This document shows, piece after piece, positions 16,061-24,633 of a stretch of 64,000 nucleotides of DNA. This DNA comes from Allomuricauda sp. ARW1Y1 (GTDB lineage Bacteria > Bacteroidota > Bacteroidia > Flavobacteriales > Flavobacteriaceae): contig NZ_JACBZU010000001.1 in NCBI RefSeq assembly GCF_013407935.1, forward strand, positions 248,001 to 312,000, in the 5' to 3' direction. The notes under the pieces are model-generated. The model made no database searches, had not been told where the DNA came from, and saw only the letters and a program-made list of their open reading frames with translations. Every line of letters starts with the position of its first letter. Position 1 is the stretch's first letter. Made by a program: the position numbers and the translations under genes.

Positions 16061-16543
16061 TTATAAAATCTCGATGTCCTTTGGCTTCTGAACGTGCTTC
16101 CGTGTATCTTCCTTGGTCAAAATCTTGAAGTCCTCCGTTTTTTCCATGGATTCAAAAGCATTCAAAAACTCCTCGGGCAATCCGGTAAGTTTTCTGTTCT
16201 TTAAATCGATCCAGGCTCCCATCATTTCGCAACGCGCAAAGTTTTTCCCGTTGTGGTCGTAAAAATTATGCCTAAACTCAAAGAACATCCCATCCTTGCT
16301 CATTCCGGCAAACTCCAAAGAGACCTTGACGGGCATGCCTGGGAAAGCTTCCTTAAAATAATAGACGTGCTCGTAAAAAACCACTGGACCAATATTGTGG
16401 GCGGACATACTTTTTTGATTGAACCCCAATAGCCCCAAATAGGCCATTCGTGTGTGGCTCATAAAGTTGATGTAGGCCGAATTCGCCAAATGTCGGTTGG
16501 CGTCCGTATCGCTCCACCTGATCTCAAATTCCTTAAAAAACAT
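16061..16543 (-). CDS. Acyl-CoA thioesterase, 4HBT hot-dog fold
   Basis: 160 residues. FEIRWSDTDANRHLANSAYI near residues 6-25 is the 4-hydroxybenzoyl-CoA thioesterase motif, with the catalytic aspartate in the DTDAN segment. It probably hydrolyses acyl-CoA or acyl-ACP thioesters in the cytoplasm. Convergent with the DMT transporter (6 bases apart) and divergent from the nitronate monooxygenase-like gene, with a 14-bp palindrome in between. Confidence 0.88.
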   Translation of the reverse strand: MFFKEFEIRWSDTDANRHLANSAYINFMSHTRMAYLGLLGFNQKSMSAHNIGPVVFYEHVYYFKEAFPGMPVKVSLEFAGMSKDGMFFEFRHNFYDHNGKNFARCEMMGAWIDLKNRKLTGLPEEFLNAFESMEKTEDFKILTKEDTRKHVQKPKDIEIL

Positions 16544-16557
16544 AAAAGGTTATTTTG

Positions 16558-16571
16558 TTATGCATGCATAA
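16558..16571. promoter_or_regulatory. 14-bp perfect palindrome between divergent genes, possible operator
   Basis: TTATGCATGCATAA is its own reverse complement. It begins 15 bases upstream of the thioesterase ATG (16543) and ends 80 bases upstream of the gene at 16651. Its position suits a dimeric repressor or activator site; no binding protein is suggested by neighbours. Confidence 0.3.
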
Positions 16572-16650
16572 TAATTGTAAAAATACCATAGTTTTGAGAA
16601 CTGATTCCATTAAGAAGAAGAATTGTTCCTATTTTTAAACATAGTTTAAC

Positions 16651-17637
16651 ATGACAACCATGAGCCAAAAAGCTGAATTTATCCAAAACCTGTCCCTACC
16701 CGTTATTGCCGCCCCCATGTTCCTTATTTCAGGACCAACATTGGTGGTGGAATGTTGCAAAAATGGAATTGTGGGGACCTTCCCCGCCTTGAACCAACGC
16801 ACCAGTGAAGGTTTTGAGGAGTGGCTCATCCAAATTAAGTCAGAATTAAAGGCATTTGAGGAGGAAACCGGCAAAAAAGCCGCGCCATTTGGGGTCAACT
16901 TGGTGGTTCACCCGACCAATCCGAGATTGGAGGCCGATGTAAAGCTCTGCATCAAACACAAAGTGCCTTTGGTGATTACCTCGCTCGGTGCAGTAAGCCA
17001 AGTTGTGGATGCCATTCATAGCTACGGCGGACTGGTCTTTCATGACATCATCAAAAAGCGCCATGCCGAAAAAGCAGCCGAAGCAGGTGTGGACGGGCTT
17101 ATTTTGGTCTCGGCCGGGGCTGGTGGCCATGCGGGAACCATTAACCCGATGAGTTTGATCGCGGAAGTGAAGAAATTCTATGATAAAACCATTATTCTAT
17201 CCGGATGCATCAGTAACGGTAGGGATGTCGCTTCGGCACTCCAAATGGGAGCCGACCTAGCCTATATGGGCACAAGGTTCATCAATACGGAGGAAAGCAA
17301 GGCCACCGACGACTATCGCAAAATGATCATTGAGGCAGGTGCCAGTGATGTGGTGTACACGGCTGCCATTTCGGGCGTACACGCCAATTTCTTGGCCGCT
17401 AGCTTAAAAGCGGCGGGTATTACAGAGGAAGACCTGAAAAAGGATACGAAAATTGACTTTGGTAAGGAACTCGATACCGAGGCCAAGGCTTGGAAAACGA
17501 TTTGGTCGGCTGGGCAGGGCGTCACCACGATTGACAATGTGCTATCCGTTTCGTCATTGGTCAAAGAGTTAAAATCCGGGTTTAAAACAGCGGTGGAAGA
17601 GCAGGCCAAACTGTTAACCACCTATCCAAAGGAGTAA
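16651..17637 (+). CDS. Nitronate monooxygenase / FMN-dependent 2-nitropropane dioxygenase family
   Basis: 328 residues, FMN-binding TIM barrel. VIAAPMFLISGPTLV near residue 17, GVNLVVHPTNPR, VSAGAGGHAG (phosphate-binding and catalytic His region), GADLAYMGTRFINTEES and LSGCISNGRDV fit the family. It oxidises alkyl nitronates or reduces quinones/enones with NAD(P)H; the exact reaction is uncertain because this family is broad. The gene at 17641 follows after 3 bases, so the two are co-expressed. The ATG at 16651 is used; a second ATG lies at codon 4. Confidence 0.9.
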   Translation: MTTMSQKAEFIQNLSLPVIAAPMFLISGPTLVVECCKNGIVGTFPALNQRTSEGFEEWLIQIKSELKAFEEETGKKAAPFGVNLVVHPTNPRLEADVKLCIKHKVPLVITSLGAVSQVVDAIHSYGGLVFHDIIKKRHAEKAAEAGVDGLILVSAGAGGHAGTINPMSLIAEVKKFYDKTIILSGCISNGRDVASALQMGADLAYMGTRFINTEESKATDDYRKMIIEAGASDVVYTAAISGVHANFLAASLKAAGITEEDLKKDTKIDFGKELDTEAKAWKTIWSAGQGVTTIDNVLSVSSLVKELKSGFKTAVEEQAKLLTTYPKE

Positions 17638-17640
17638 CCC

Positions 17641-18600
17641 ATGCCACAGCTGAATTCCGATTATACACCGCCCCTACTTTTTAAAAATGGGCATTTCGCC
17701 ACGATTTATTCGGGCATTATCCGTTCGGTAAACGGAGTGGTCCAAAAAAGGGAACGGATTACGCTCTCAGATGGTGATTTTCTGGATTTGGACTGGAGCG
17801 ATTCGGTAACTCAGAAGCAAAAGTTAGTCATATTGCTTCACGGGCTGGAAGGGGATGCCCAGCGCCCCTACATTACCGGAAGTGCCAAAATACTGAACCA
17901 AAATGGTTACGACACCTGTGCCGTGAACTATCGGGGATGCAGTGGTGAGCCCAATGTAAAGTATCGCTCCTATCATTCAGGTGCCACAGAGGATTTAATT
18001 GAAGTTCTGAACCATATTCTCAACACCAAGAATTATTCGGAAATCTACTTGAAAGGATTCAGCTTGGGCGGCAACCTATTGCTCAAATATTTGGGTGAGG
18101 GCAACGATGTTCCTAAAGAAATCAAAGGGGCAGTGGCCGTCTCCGTACCCTGTAACCTTCATGATTCCTGCAAACAGTTGCTCAGCATCAAAAACATAAT
18201 GTATGCGATTAAATTTAAGGGTAACCTGTTGGGCAAACTACGTCAAAAACAGCACATGTTCCCTGGTAAAATAAGTGACAATGACATCAAAAGCATAAAG
18301 ACCCTAAAGGATTTTGACGATATTTACACCAGTCAGGCACACGGCTTTGAAGATGCCCTGGACTACTACAAAGAATCGAGCTCCCTGCAATTTTTACCCC
18401 ATATCCAAGTGCCGAGCCTCATCATCAATGCCAAGGATGATTCCTTTTTGGGTCCTGAGTGTTATCCCATAAAAGAAACCGATAGAAATACCAAATTGTT
18501 TCTAGAAATGCCCAGCTATGGCGGACATGTGGGTTTTTGGGGCAAGAACAACATCACCTATACCGAAAAAAGGGCACTGGCTTTTTTTGACTCCATTTGA
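17641..18600 (+). CDS. YheT-family alpha/beta hydrolase
   Basis: 319 residues. The N-terminal FKNGHFATIYSGI is diagnostic of the YheT/EMB8 group; LLHGLEGD gives the oxyanion region, YRGCSGEPN follows, and GFSLGGNLLLKYL holds the nucleophile serine. NAKDDSFLG and GGHVGFWG supply the aspartate and histidine. Relatives are carboxylesterases acting on short acyl esters or lipids; the in vivo substrate is unknown. Coupled 3 bases after the nitronate monooxygenase-like gene. Confidence 0.92.
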   Translation: MPQLNSDYTPPLLFKNGHFATIYSGIIRSVNGVVQKRERITLSDGDFLDLDWSDSVTQKQKLVILLHGLEGDAQRPYITGSAKILNQNGYDTCAVNYRGCSGEPNVKYRSYHSGATEDLIEVLNHILNTKNYSEIYLKGFSLGGNLLLKYLGEGNDVPKEIKGAVAVSVPCNLHDSCKQLLSIKNIMYAIKFKGNLLGKLRQKQHMFPGKISDNDIKSIKTLKDFDDIYTSQAHGFEDALDYYKESSSLQFLPHIQVPSLIINAKDDSFLGPECYPIKETDRNTKLFLEMPSYGGHVGFWGKNNITYTEKRALAFFDSI

Positions 18601-18710
18601 ATGGTCACTCGGTGATTTTCTGAAAGACAAAACAAAAAGCACAAGGATTATTAGTGGCTAATTACCTATCTTAGTAGCTCAGTTTACACATAAACTTCAA
18701 TAGAATCAGA

Positions 18711-19190
18711 ATGAAAAAAATGGTAATGGTCTTGGCCTTGGGGGCCATGATAGCAAGCTGCGGCGGCAAAAAGGAAGAAAAGAAAGATGGCTTTGAAGTA
18801 AGCCGTACCAAAACAGAAGATACCAAAACAGTTGAAAAAGAGGGTGTTCCTGTTGATTTGGACAATAAAGGAGTAGGTCCGATTACGAATATGGAATTCC
18901 CAGATGAAATCAATGATGAAATGGCCGCAAGGGGTAAAGCCAAATTTGAGGCTATTTGCGTAGCATGCCACATGGCAGAAAAACGCATGATCGGCCCTGC
19001 GCTAAAAGGTGTCTATGAAAGAAGAAGCCCAGAGTGGGTCATGAACATGATCTTGAACCCCGATGGTATGTTGAAGGAAGACCCTATTGCCAAAGCCTTG
19101 TTGAAAGAGTACAACAACGCCATTATGCTCAACCAAAACCTTACCGAGGATGAGGCAAGGGATGTTGCCGAGTACTTGAGAACACTTTAA
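18711..19190 (+). CDS. Lipoprotein c-type cytochrome
   Basis: 159 residues. The lipobox IASC puts the lipidated cysteine at position 17, followed by an acidic/basic linker to about residue 65. The class I cytochrome domain has the heme site CVACH (C83, C86, H87) and a probable axial methionine at M139 in NAIMLNQNLTEDEA; the last helix VAEYLRTL is typical. It would shuttle electrons in the periplasm while anchored to a membrane. It is followed by a strong terminator and no oxidase gene adjoins it. Confidence 0.93.
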   Translation: MKKMVMVLALGAMIASCGGKKEEKKDGFEVSRTKTEDTKTVEKEGVPVDLDNKGVGPITNMEFPDEINDEMAARGKAKFEAICVACHMAEKRMIGPALKGVYERRSPEWVMNMILNPDGMLKEDPIAKALLKEYNNAIMLNQNLTEDEARDVAEYLRTL

Positions 19191-19216
19191 ACAAACCAAC
19201 TCAATTATAGTAGGAT

Positions 19217-19252
19217 AGCTGCTGTTTCTTTCACAAAACAGCAGCTTTTTTT
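19217..19252 (+). terminator. Strong terminator after the cytochrome c gene
   Basis: AGCTGCTGTTT (19217-19227) pairs perfectly with AAACAGCAGCT (19236-19246) around an 8-base loop, followed by six further T. Lies 27 bases past the stop codon. Confidence 0.92.
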
Positions 19253-19277
19253 ATATCTTACTACAAACTTTTGGAAC

Positions 19278-19985
19278 ATGAAAAGACTACTACTTTTTGC
19301 TGTTTGTGTAGGGTTTGCGCCCTTGATTTACGCACAAGGACTTCAGGGTGCATGGAGCACTACGGGTTCCGACGACGCAGGATCTGAAGTGGAGCACGTG
19401 ATAACATTTACAAACGGCTTTTTTTCGGAAGCAATTTTTGAAAAGGCCGATGGAAAATTTGTTGGCACCAAGGGAGGTGAATATGCCCTAAGTGACGGAA
19501 CAATCGACTTAACTTTTGAATTTTCGACACAAAACCCTGAAATGGTTGGTCAAACCCAATCCCATAGCTATTCCATGGCAAATGATGTGCTGGATCTCCA
19601 CGACATGACATGGACCCGCGTTGATGATGGGACGCCCGGCGACCTATTTGGTGCATGGTTGATATCAGGCAGAAAACGCGATGGTGAAATTGTGAAACGC
19701 GACACTTCCGGACCGCGAAAGACCATGAAAATACTAAGCGGCACCCGTTTTCAGTGGATTGCCTACAACACCGAAACCAAGGAATTTATGGGGACTGGTG
19801 GGGGAACCTATACCACCGTTAATGGTACATACACCGAAAATATCGGTTTCTTCTCCCGGGACGACTCCAGGGTCGGCGCAAGTTTGGAGTTCAATTATGA
19901 ATTGATCGATGGGGATTGGCACCACTCAGGATTAAGTAGTAAGGGAGACCCCATTTATGAGATTTGGAGCTTAAGAAAGCCCTAG
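19278..19985 (+). CDS. Secreted protein with two tandem lipocalin-like repeats
   Basis: 235 residues; signal peptide 1-20 ending IYAQ. The mature protein is an internal duplication: repeat 1 (about 22-114) and repeat 2 (about 123-233) share LQGAWSTTG / LFGAWLISG openings, FVGTKGGEYALSDGT / FMGTGGGTYTTVNGT middles, and a tryptophan-containing end (DMTWTRV / YEIWSLRK). Each looks like a small beta-barrel binding domain. No family assigned. A possible -7 element TATCTTAC lies at 19254-19261, just past the upstream terminator. Confidence 0.75.
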   Translation: MKRLLLFAVCVGFAPLIYAQGLQGAWSTTGSDDAGSEVEHVITFTNGFFSEAIFEKADGKFVGTKGGEYALSDGTIDLTFEFSTQNPEMVGQTQSHSYSMANDVLDLHDMTWTRVDDGTPGDLFGAWLISGRKRDGEIVKRDTSGPRKTMKILSGTRFQWIAYNTETKEFMGTGGGTYTTVNGTYTENIGFFSRDDSRVGASLEFNYELIDGDWHHSGLSSKGDPIYEIWSLRKP

Positions 19986-20083
19986 AAAGTATTATCATTT
20001 AGCCATTTAACAACCTAAAACATAGGGGAGGTCATTCATTTTTTTAGTATTTTACTACAACATTAACCAGTAATTGCTATAAG

Positions 20084-20503
20084 ATGAAAACTTCAATTCT
20101 TCTCTTTTTCTTTGCCATACTTCTGGCAGAATCCTGCGGAAGCACCAAATCCGATGAGGAAGCCCTTTACGGCCCCACTTGGGAATTGGAATACATTTCC
20201 GGCCCACGAATCGCCTTCGATGGACTTTTTCCCAACAAAAAGCCACAGATTACCTTTAACAAAGAAACCGGCAAGGTAAGGGGTACAGATAGTTGCAACG
20301 GTTACACCGCTGATTTTGAAATTACGGAAAATACCATTGCCTTTGGCGATCCCGGACCCACCACCATGATGTTCTGCGGCGGCAGTGAACGCCAATTTTT
20401 ACAGATGATGAAAAAAATAGACGGTTACTCCGTAGAGGAGGGAAAACTCAACCTTTTGGTCGGTGAGGTACCGATGATGCGATTCAAAAAAGTAAACCCA
20501 TGA
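20084..20503 (+). CDS. META-domain lipoprotein (HslJ-like)
   Basis: 139 residues; lipobox AESC gives lipidated C18. The domain shows the META pattern: GPTWELEYISG near residue 30, the glycine-asparagine turn SCNGYTADFEI near residue 70, TTMMFCGGSERQFLQMM, and the final LLVGEVPMMRFKK strand. HslJ relatives are outer-membrane stress or antibiotic-resistance-linked lipoproteins of unknown mechanism. Its stop overlaps the next start as ATGA, so the two are translationally coupled. A possible -7 element TATTTTAC is at 20048-20055. Confidence 0.88.
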   Translation: MKTSILLFFFAILLAESCGSTKSDEEALYGPTWELEYISGPRIAFDGLFPNKKPQITFNKETGKVRGTDSCNGYTADFEITENTIAFGDPGPTTMMFCGGSERQFLQMMKKIDGYSVEEGKLNLLVGEVPMMRFKKVNP

Positions 20504-21321
20504 AACAGATATTCATTTTAAGTTGTGTTGCATTGCTGATTTTTGGCTGTGCCGAGAAAAAGAAAGAAACCACCTCAGAACCAGAAGCGACAGAGGCGGT
20601 AGTGGACACCCTGCCATCCAAAGAAGAAAAAAGAACCATGGAACCCATTGCTATAAAAATTGACGGAAGCTATTTTAAGGCCACTGGAACCGAACCCTTT
20701 TGGGGACTCAAGTTATTTGGAGACAAGGTGGAACTTCAGACTATGGAAGATACCATCACAACGCCCCCATCCGAAGCCATTAAGGCACAGGATGGAAACA
20801 TTAAAATGTTTCGTATGCAAACCGAGGCCACACAGCTAGATGTAATCATATCCCATAAAGAGTGTACCAATGCCATGTCTGGCGAAGTGTTTCCTTACAC
20901 CGTAACTGTATCTTACAAAAGCACAGGCGGAGATGAAACCAAAGTGTACGAAGGCTGCGGGGCCTATATTACCGATTACAGGCTTCACGACATTTGGGTA
21001 TTGGAAAAAATGAACGGCAATGCGGTTTCCAAGGAAGAATTTGGCGGTAGGGACCTGCCCAATTTGGAAATCAATATCAACAACAATAGATTTTCTGGGT
21101 ATTCGGGCTGCAACCGAATGACAGGTGGGATTTTTTATGAAGAGGATGTGCTGCGATTCACCCAAGTGGCCACTACACAGATGGCCTGCCCCAATATGGA
21201 CAAGGAATCCACATTTTTGACCGCCTTGAACGGCAGCACACAATACAAAGTGGAAAATAATCGACTCTATCTTTCCAATGGTTCCGAGGAAAACATCTTG
21301 ATATTCAAAAAATGGGATTGA
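20500..21321 (+). CDS. Two-domain lipoprotein: COG3650-like domain plus META domain
   Basis: 273 residues; lipobox IFGC (C17), then an E/K-rich linker. The N-terminal domain (about 50-155) contains TGTEPFWGLKLFGDKVEL and CTNAMSGEVFPYTV, the COG3650-type envelope domain; the C-terminal domain (about 165-272) is a second META fold with SGYSGCNRMTGG and TQMACPNM. It thus shares a domain with the preceding gene, suggesting local duplication and fusion. Coupled upstream by ATGA and downstream to a secreted DinB-fold gene. Confidence 0.88.
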   Translation: MKQIFILSCVALLIFGCAEKKKETTSEPEATEAVVDTLPSKEEKRTMEPIAIKIDGSYFKATGTEPFWGLKLFGDKVELQTMEDTITTPPSEAIKAQDGNIKMFRMQTEATQLDVIISHKECTNAMSGEVFPYTVTVSYKSTGGDETKVYEGCGAYITDYRLHDIWVLEKMNGNAVSKEEFGGRDLPNLEININNNRFSGYSGCNRMTGGIFYEEDVLRFTQVATTQMACPNMDKESTFLTALNGSTQYKVENNRLYLSNGSEENILIFKKWD

Positions 21322-21323
21322 TC

Positions 21324-21920
21324 ATGAGGAAAGTGTGCAGCCTTATTCTTTTTGTTATTTTGTCGTTTCATATGCAAACCAAAGCACAAGAAATGGAGCT
21401 GCCCTACAAAGAAATACCCGATTACCCCTCAACGTATACCTCCGGAAATGTAGTTTCCAGAATGATAGATGGATTGGGGTTCCGCTACTACTGGGCCACG
21501 GAAGGACTCACCGAAAATGATTTGACCTACCGGGCTTCGGAAGATGGCCGTTCTGTTTTTGAAACCATGGAGCATATTTACGTGATGTCCAACAACATTT
21601 TGTTGGCACCAGATGCCAAGCCTTATGAAAGACCGGCGAACCCTCAAAAATTTTCGTACGAAGAGCTTCGTTCACTTACCCTGAACAATTTAAAAACTGC
21701 CAGCGAGAAAGTTTCAGGCAAAACTTCTGAAGAAATGGAAGATTTTAAGGTCATATTCAAACAGGGAGATCGAACCTCCGAGTTCCCCTTCTGGAATATG
21801 ATCAATGGCATGCTTGCGGATTGTATTCACCATACAGGCCAAATTGTATTGATGCGGCGAGCCAGCGGTAACCCCCAAAATCCAAATGTGAATGTGTTCT
21901 TAGGGAAAACAAGGGAGTAA
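21324..21920 (+). CDS. Secreted DinB-like four-helix protein
   Basis: 198 residues from the ATG at 21324; another in-frame ATG at 21312 overlaps the upstream stop and would add four residues. A signal peptide (MRKVCSLILFVILSFHMQ, then TKAQ) precedes a helical DinB-like domain with METMEH-type and CIHHTGQIVLMRRASGNP motifs, so the metal-binding histidines are kept. Most DinB-fold proteins are cytoplasmic; this one is exported. Only 2 bases separate it from the META lipoprotein gene, suggesting one envelope-stress operon (20084-21920). Confidence 0.85.
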   Translation: MRKVCSLILFVILSFHMQTKAQEMELPYKEIPDYPSTYTSGNVVSRMIDGLGFRYYWATEGLTENDLTYRASEDGRSVFETMEHIYVMSNNILLAPDAKPYERPANPQKFSYEELRSLTLNNLKTASEKVSGKTSEEMEDFKVIFKQGDRTSEFPFWNMINGMLADCIHHTGQIVLMRRASGNPQNPNVNVFLGKTRE

Positions 21921-21923
21921 TTC

Positions 21924-23450
21924 CTAGTTATCCACCACTACCTTATAGGTCGGGTCTTCCAAAACATTGACCTCGATAATGTCGTCGGCATTGGCCAACA
22001 AACGCCTACAGTCGCGGCTCAAATGCTTTAAATGCACCTTTTTGCCCACTTTGCGATAGCGCTCTGTAATTTTGTTTACGGCTTCAATGGCGGACATATC
22101 CACCAACCTACTTTCGGCAAAGTCGATGACCACTTCGTCAGGGTCATTCAATACATCAAATTTTTCAGCAAATAAAGTGGTGCTGCCAAAAAACAACGGA
22201 CCGTAGATTTCGTAATGTTTCACGCCTTCGTCATCAATGCTTTTTCTAGCCCGGATACGCTTGGCATTGTCCCAAGCAAACACGAGTGCGGAAATAATCA
22301 CCCCAACCAAAACGGCCAAGGCCAAATTGTGAAGGAACACCGTCACCAAGGTTACTAGCACCATTACCAACACATCCGATTTTGGCATTCTGCGGAAGGT
22401 CTTTAAACTCGCCCATTCAAAGGTCCCCAAAGCCACCATGATCATCAGACCGGTCAGTGCTGCCATGGGTACTCTTTCAATCAAACTGGAGCCGAACATA
22501 ATAAATACCAAAAGCATCAAGGCAGCCACAATCCCCGACAGTCGAGCACGTGCACCATTGGACGTATTGATCAAACTTTGTCCGATCATGGCACAACCAC
22601 CCATGCCAGAGAAAAATCCAGAAAGAATGTTTGCGGTTCCCTGCGCCACAGCTTCTTTATTGCCCCTACCACGGGTTTCGGTAATCTCGTCCACGATGTT
22701 GAGCGTTAGCAAACTTTCAATCAAACCAACACCTGCCATAATCGCGGCGAAGGGGAATATAATTTGCAAGGTCTCCCAAGTAAGGGGAAGATCAGGTATG
22801 TGAAAAGGTGGGAAGGTTCCCTGAATGGATGCAATATCGCCAATGGTCCGTGTATCCAATCCCAAGAAAAACACGATTCCAAACACCAAAAGGATGGCTG
22901 CCAAGGAGGCTGGAACCACTTTGGTCAATTTAGGAAGCCCCCAAATCACCACCATGGTCAAAAGTACCAATCCCAAGAAAATATATAAGGTGCTTCCGCT
23001 CAACCATTCCCCGTCCACGGTTTGAAATTGACTTAACTGCGACATAAAAATAATTACCGCCAAACCGTTCACAAATCCGAAAATCACGGGATGGGGCACC
23101 AAACGCATTAATTTTCCCAACCGAAGCACTCCGGCCAGCAACTGTAAAATACCTGCTAGGATTACGGTGGCAAATACGTATTCCACCCCATACTGCTGAG
23201 CCAAGGTAACAATGACAACCGCCACAGCTCCCGTAGCTCCTGAAATCATTCCCGGTCTACCGCCCAAAATCGAGGTGACCAATCCCATAACAAATGCGGC
23301 ATACAAACCGGTGAGGGGAGACAAACCTGCAATGAACGCAAAAGCGATGGCTTCGGGCACCAAGGCAAGTGCCACGGTAAGGCCCGATAAAATTTCTGTT
23401 CGGTAGTTTACTTTTTGGGAAAAATCAAAAAGGTTGAGATATTTTTTCAT
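21924..23450 (-). CDS. SulP-family anion transporter with STAS domain
   Basis: 508 residues: about 12-14 membrane segments (residues 20-400) and a C-terminal STAS domain (about 405-500) with EVVIDFAESRLVDMSAIEAV. The first helices carry ALVPEAIAFAFIAGLSPLTG, the typical SulP entrance, and the GAVAVVIVTLA segment. Substrate could be sulfate, bicarbonate or another anion. It stands alone, convergent with the DinB-fold gene, and is distinct from the second SulP gene at 52270, which pairs with carbonic anhydrase. Confidence 0.94.
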   Translation of the reverse strand: MKKYLNLFDFSQKVNYRTEILSGLTVALALVPEAIAFAFIAGLSPLTGLYAAFVMGLVTSILGGRPGMISGATGAVAVVIVTLAQQYGVEYVFATVILAGILQLLAGVLRLGKLMRLVPHPVIFGFVNGLAVIIFMSQLSQFQTVDGEWLSGSTLYIFLGLVLLTMVVIWGLPKLTKVVPASLAAILLVFGIVFFLGLDTRTIGDIASIQGTFPPFHIPDLPLTWETLQIIFPFAAIMAGVGLIESLLTLNIVDEITETRGRGNKEAVAQGTANILSGFFSGMGGCAMIGQSLINTSNGARARLSGIVAALMLLVFIMFGSSLIERVPMAALTGLMIMVALGTFEWASLKTFRRMPKSDVLVMVLVTLVTVFLHNLALAVLVGVIISALVFAWDNAKRIRARKSIDDEGVKHYEIYGPLFFGSTTLFAEKFDVLNDPDEVVIDFAESRLVDMSAIEAVNKITERYRKVGKKVHLKHLSRDCRRLLANADDIIEVNVLEDPTYKVVVDN

Positions 23451-23470
23451 GGCTTCAATCTTGAAGCGCG

Positions 23471-23478
23471 CAAAAGTA
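23471..23478 (-). promoter_or_regulatory. -7 promoter box for the SulP gene
   Basis: The minus strand reads TACTTTTG (perfect TAnnTTTG), 20 bases before the ATG at 23450. Confidence 0.45.
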
Positions 23479-23532
23479 ACACTATTAACTGCAAGACCCT
23501 AATGACCCGAAAATTTTTAAGGATTTGATAAT

Positions 23533-24501
23533 CTACCAGTTAGTGAGGCCCAATAACTTTTCTCCCAGTGGACTTAATTTGGCAGTATCGTATTTGGTCT
23601 GTTCCCATTTCCGCGGATCACCCGGAAAGGCATAGCCTTCGGGAGCAATTCTATTTTTCCACGAATTGATGCGCCATTGCAGCATTTCTTCGTTGTCTTC
23701 CTCCGCAGGCATCATGGAAATGTATTGTGCTATCCGTACTTTGTCGCCGGATTTGTTTGGCCGAATGCCGTGGGGCTGTGTACTGTTGAAAATCAAAAGA
23801 TCTCCTGCCTCCAATTTCACTTTTACAATTTTATCTTCCAACCCGGTTACATCGGGCTGAAAATGGTCACGGTCTTCGGGCTGGGTCTGCTTCCATGTTT
23901 CATAGTTTCGGTACAACCATGGAATGCATTGAAATCCGCCCATGTTTTCATCCGTTTGGTCAGCAAGGGCCAATACGCCCTGCACATTTTGGGGTTTGGT
24001 CTCGGGGTCGTAGTCCCAATGGATGAACCCTTTTTTGTTCTCTCCTGGACGTTGGGGCATATTGAGGTTGGCTCGATCGATGGTGACCCATAATTTTTCT
24101 GTCCCCCAAATGTCCACAAAGGCATCGTACACTTTGGGTGTTTGTCTGTTGTTCCATAAATGTTGGTGATTGTACACTTCCACCATTCCTGTTCCGGTAA
24201 GCTCTTTCATTTTCATCTCTGCTCTTGGCGGAGCATACCAGGTTTCAGGATCGTTCGGGTCCTTTTCGTCAAACTCCCATAAAAAATCGGCAGTTGCCTT
24301 CGCCTGTTCTTTTGGAACGGCATTTTTGATTACGATGTATCCATTTTCTATCCAAAATGCCCAATCCTCTTCGGAAAGTACCCGTAGTGGTTTGCCGTTG
24401 GATCTATCATTGAGTTTTGTTTTACTGCTTGTGGCGGTGGAGGGATTTCCGGGTATGGCCTCGTGGGCCTTGTTCGCCATCTCTGTATGTTGCTGCATCA
24501 T
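23533..24501 (-). CDS. Phytanoyl-CoA dioxygenase (PhyH)-family oxygenase
   Basis: 322 residues, double-stranded beta-helix Fe(II)/2-oxoglutarate oxygenase. The facial triad is visible as H161 and D163 in FIHWDYDPET and H244 in STQPHGIRPN; R258 in DKVRIAQY probably binds 2-oxoglutarate. It likely hydroxylates a small molecule; the N-terminal tail (residues 1-40) is polar and not conserved-looking. It is divergent from an AraC regulator with a 132-base shared promoter region carrying a -7 box for each gene, so the regulator probably controls it. Confidence 0.9.
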   Translation of the reverse strand: MMQQHTEMANKAHEAIPGNPSTATSSKTKLNDRSNGKPLRVLSEEDWAFWIENGYIVIKNAVPKEQAKATADFLWEFDEKDPNDPETWYAPPRAEMKMKELTGTGMVEVYNHQHLWNNRQTPKVYDAFVDIWGTEKLWVTIDRANLNMPQRPGENKKGFIHWDYDPETKPQNVQGVLALADQTDENMGGFQCIPWLYRNYETWKQTQPEDRDHFQPDVTGLEDKIVKVKLEAGDLLIFNSTQPHGIRPNKSGDKVRIAQYISMMPAEEDNEEMLQWRINSWKNRIAPEGYAFPGDPRKWEQTKYDTAKLSPLGEKLLGLTNW

Positions 24502-24531
24502 TGTTCTTTGCTTTACTACTTAATGATGAAT

Positions 24532-24539
24532 CAAAACTA
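24532..24539 (-). promoter_or_regulatory. -7 promoter box for the PhyH gene
   Basis: The minus strand reads TAGTTTTG (perfect match), about 30 bases before the ATG at 24501. Confidence 0.45.
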
Positions 24540-24581
24540 GTGGAAGCGCACTGGGGTTTCTACCCTAACATTGACCAATAT

Positions 24582-24615
24582 TTGAACTATTTTGATTTTT
24601 ACTTCTTATTTTTGG
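24582..24615 (+). promoter_or_regulatory. Promoter for the AraC-family gene
   Basis: TTTG at 24582-24585 and TATTTTTG at 24608-24615 (perfect -7) are 22 bases apart; the ATG follows at 24634. One of the few boxes here with a plausible -33 partner. Confidence 0.5.
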
Positions 24616-24633
24616 TCATATTAAAGCAATAAG

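Noticed and set aside
14136..21920. Reading the two DinB-fold genes as DNA polymerase IV paralogues
   Set aside because: They are four-helix metal-binding proteins of the DinB/YfiT superfamily; the name overlap with polymerase IV is accidental.
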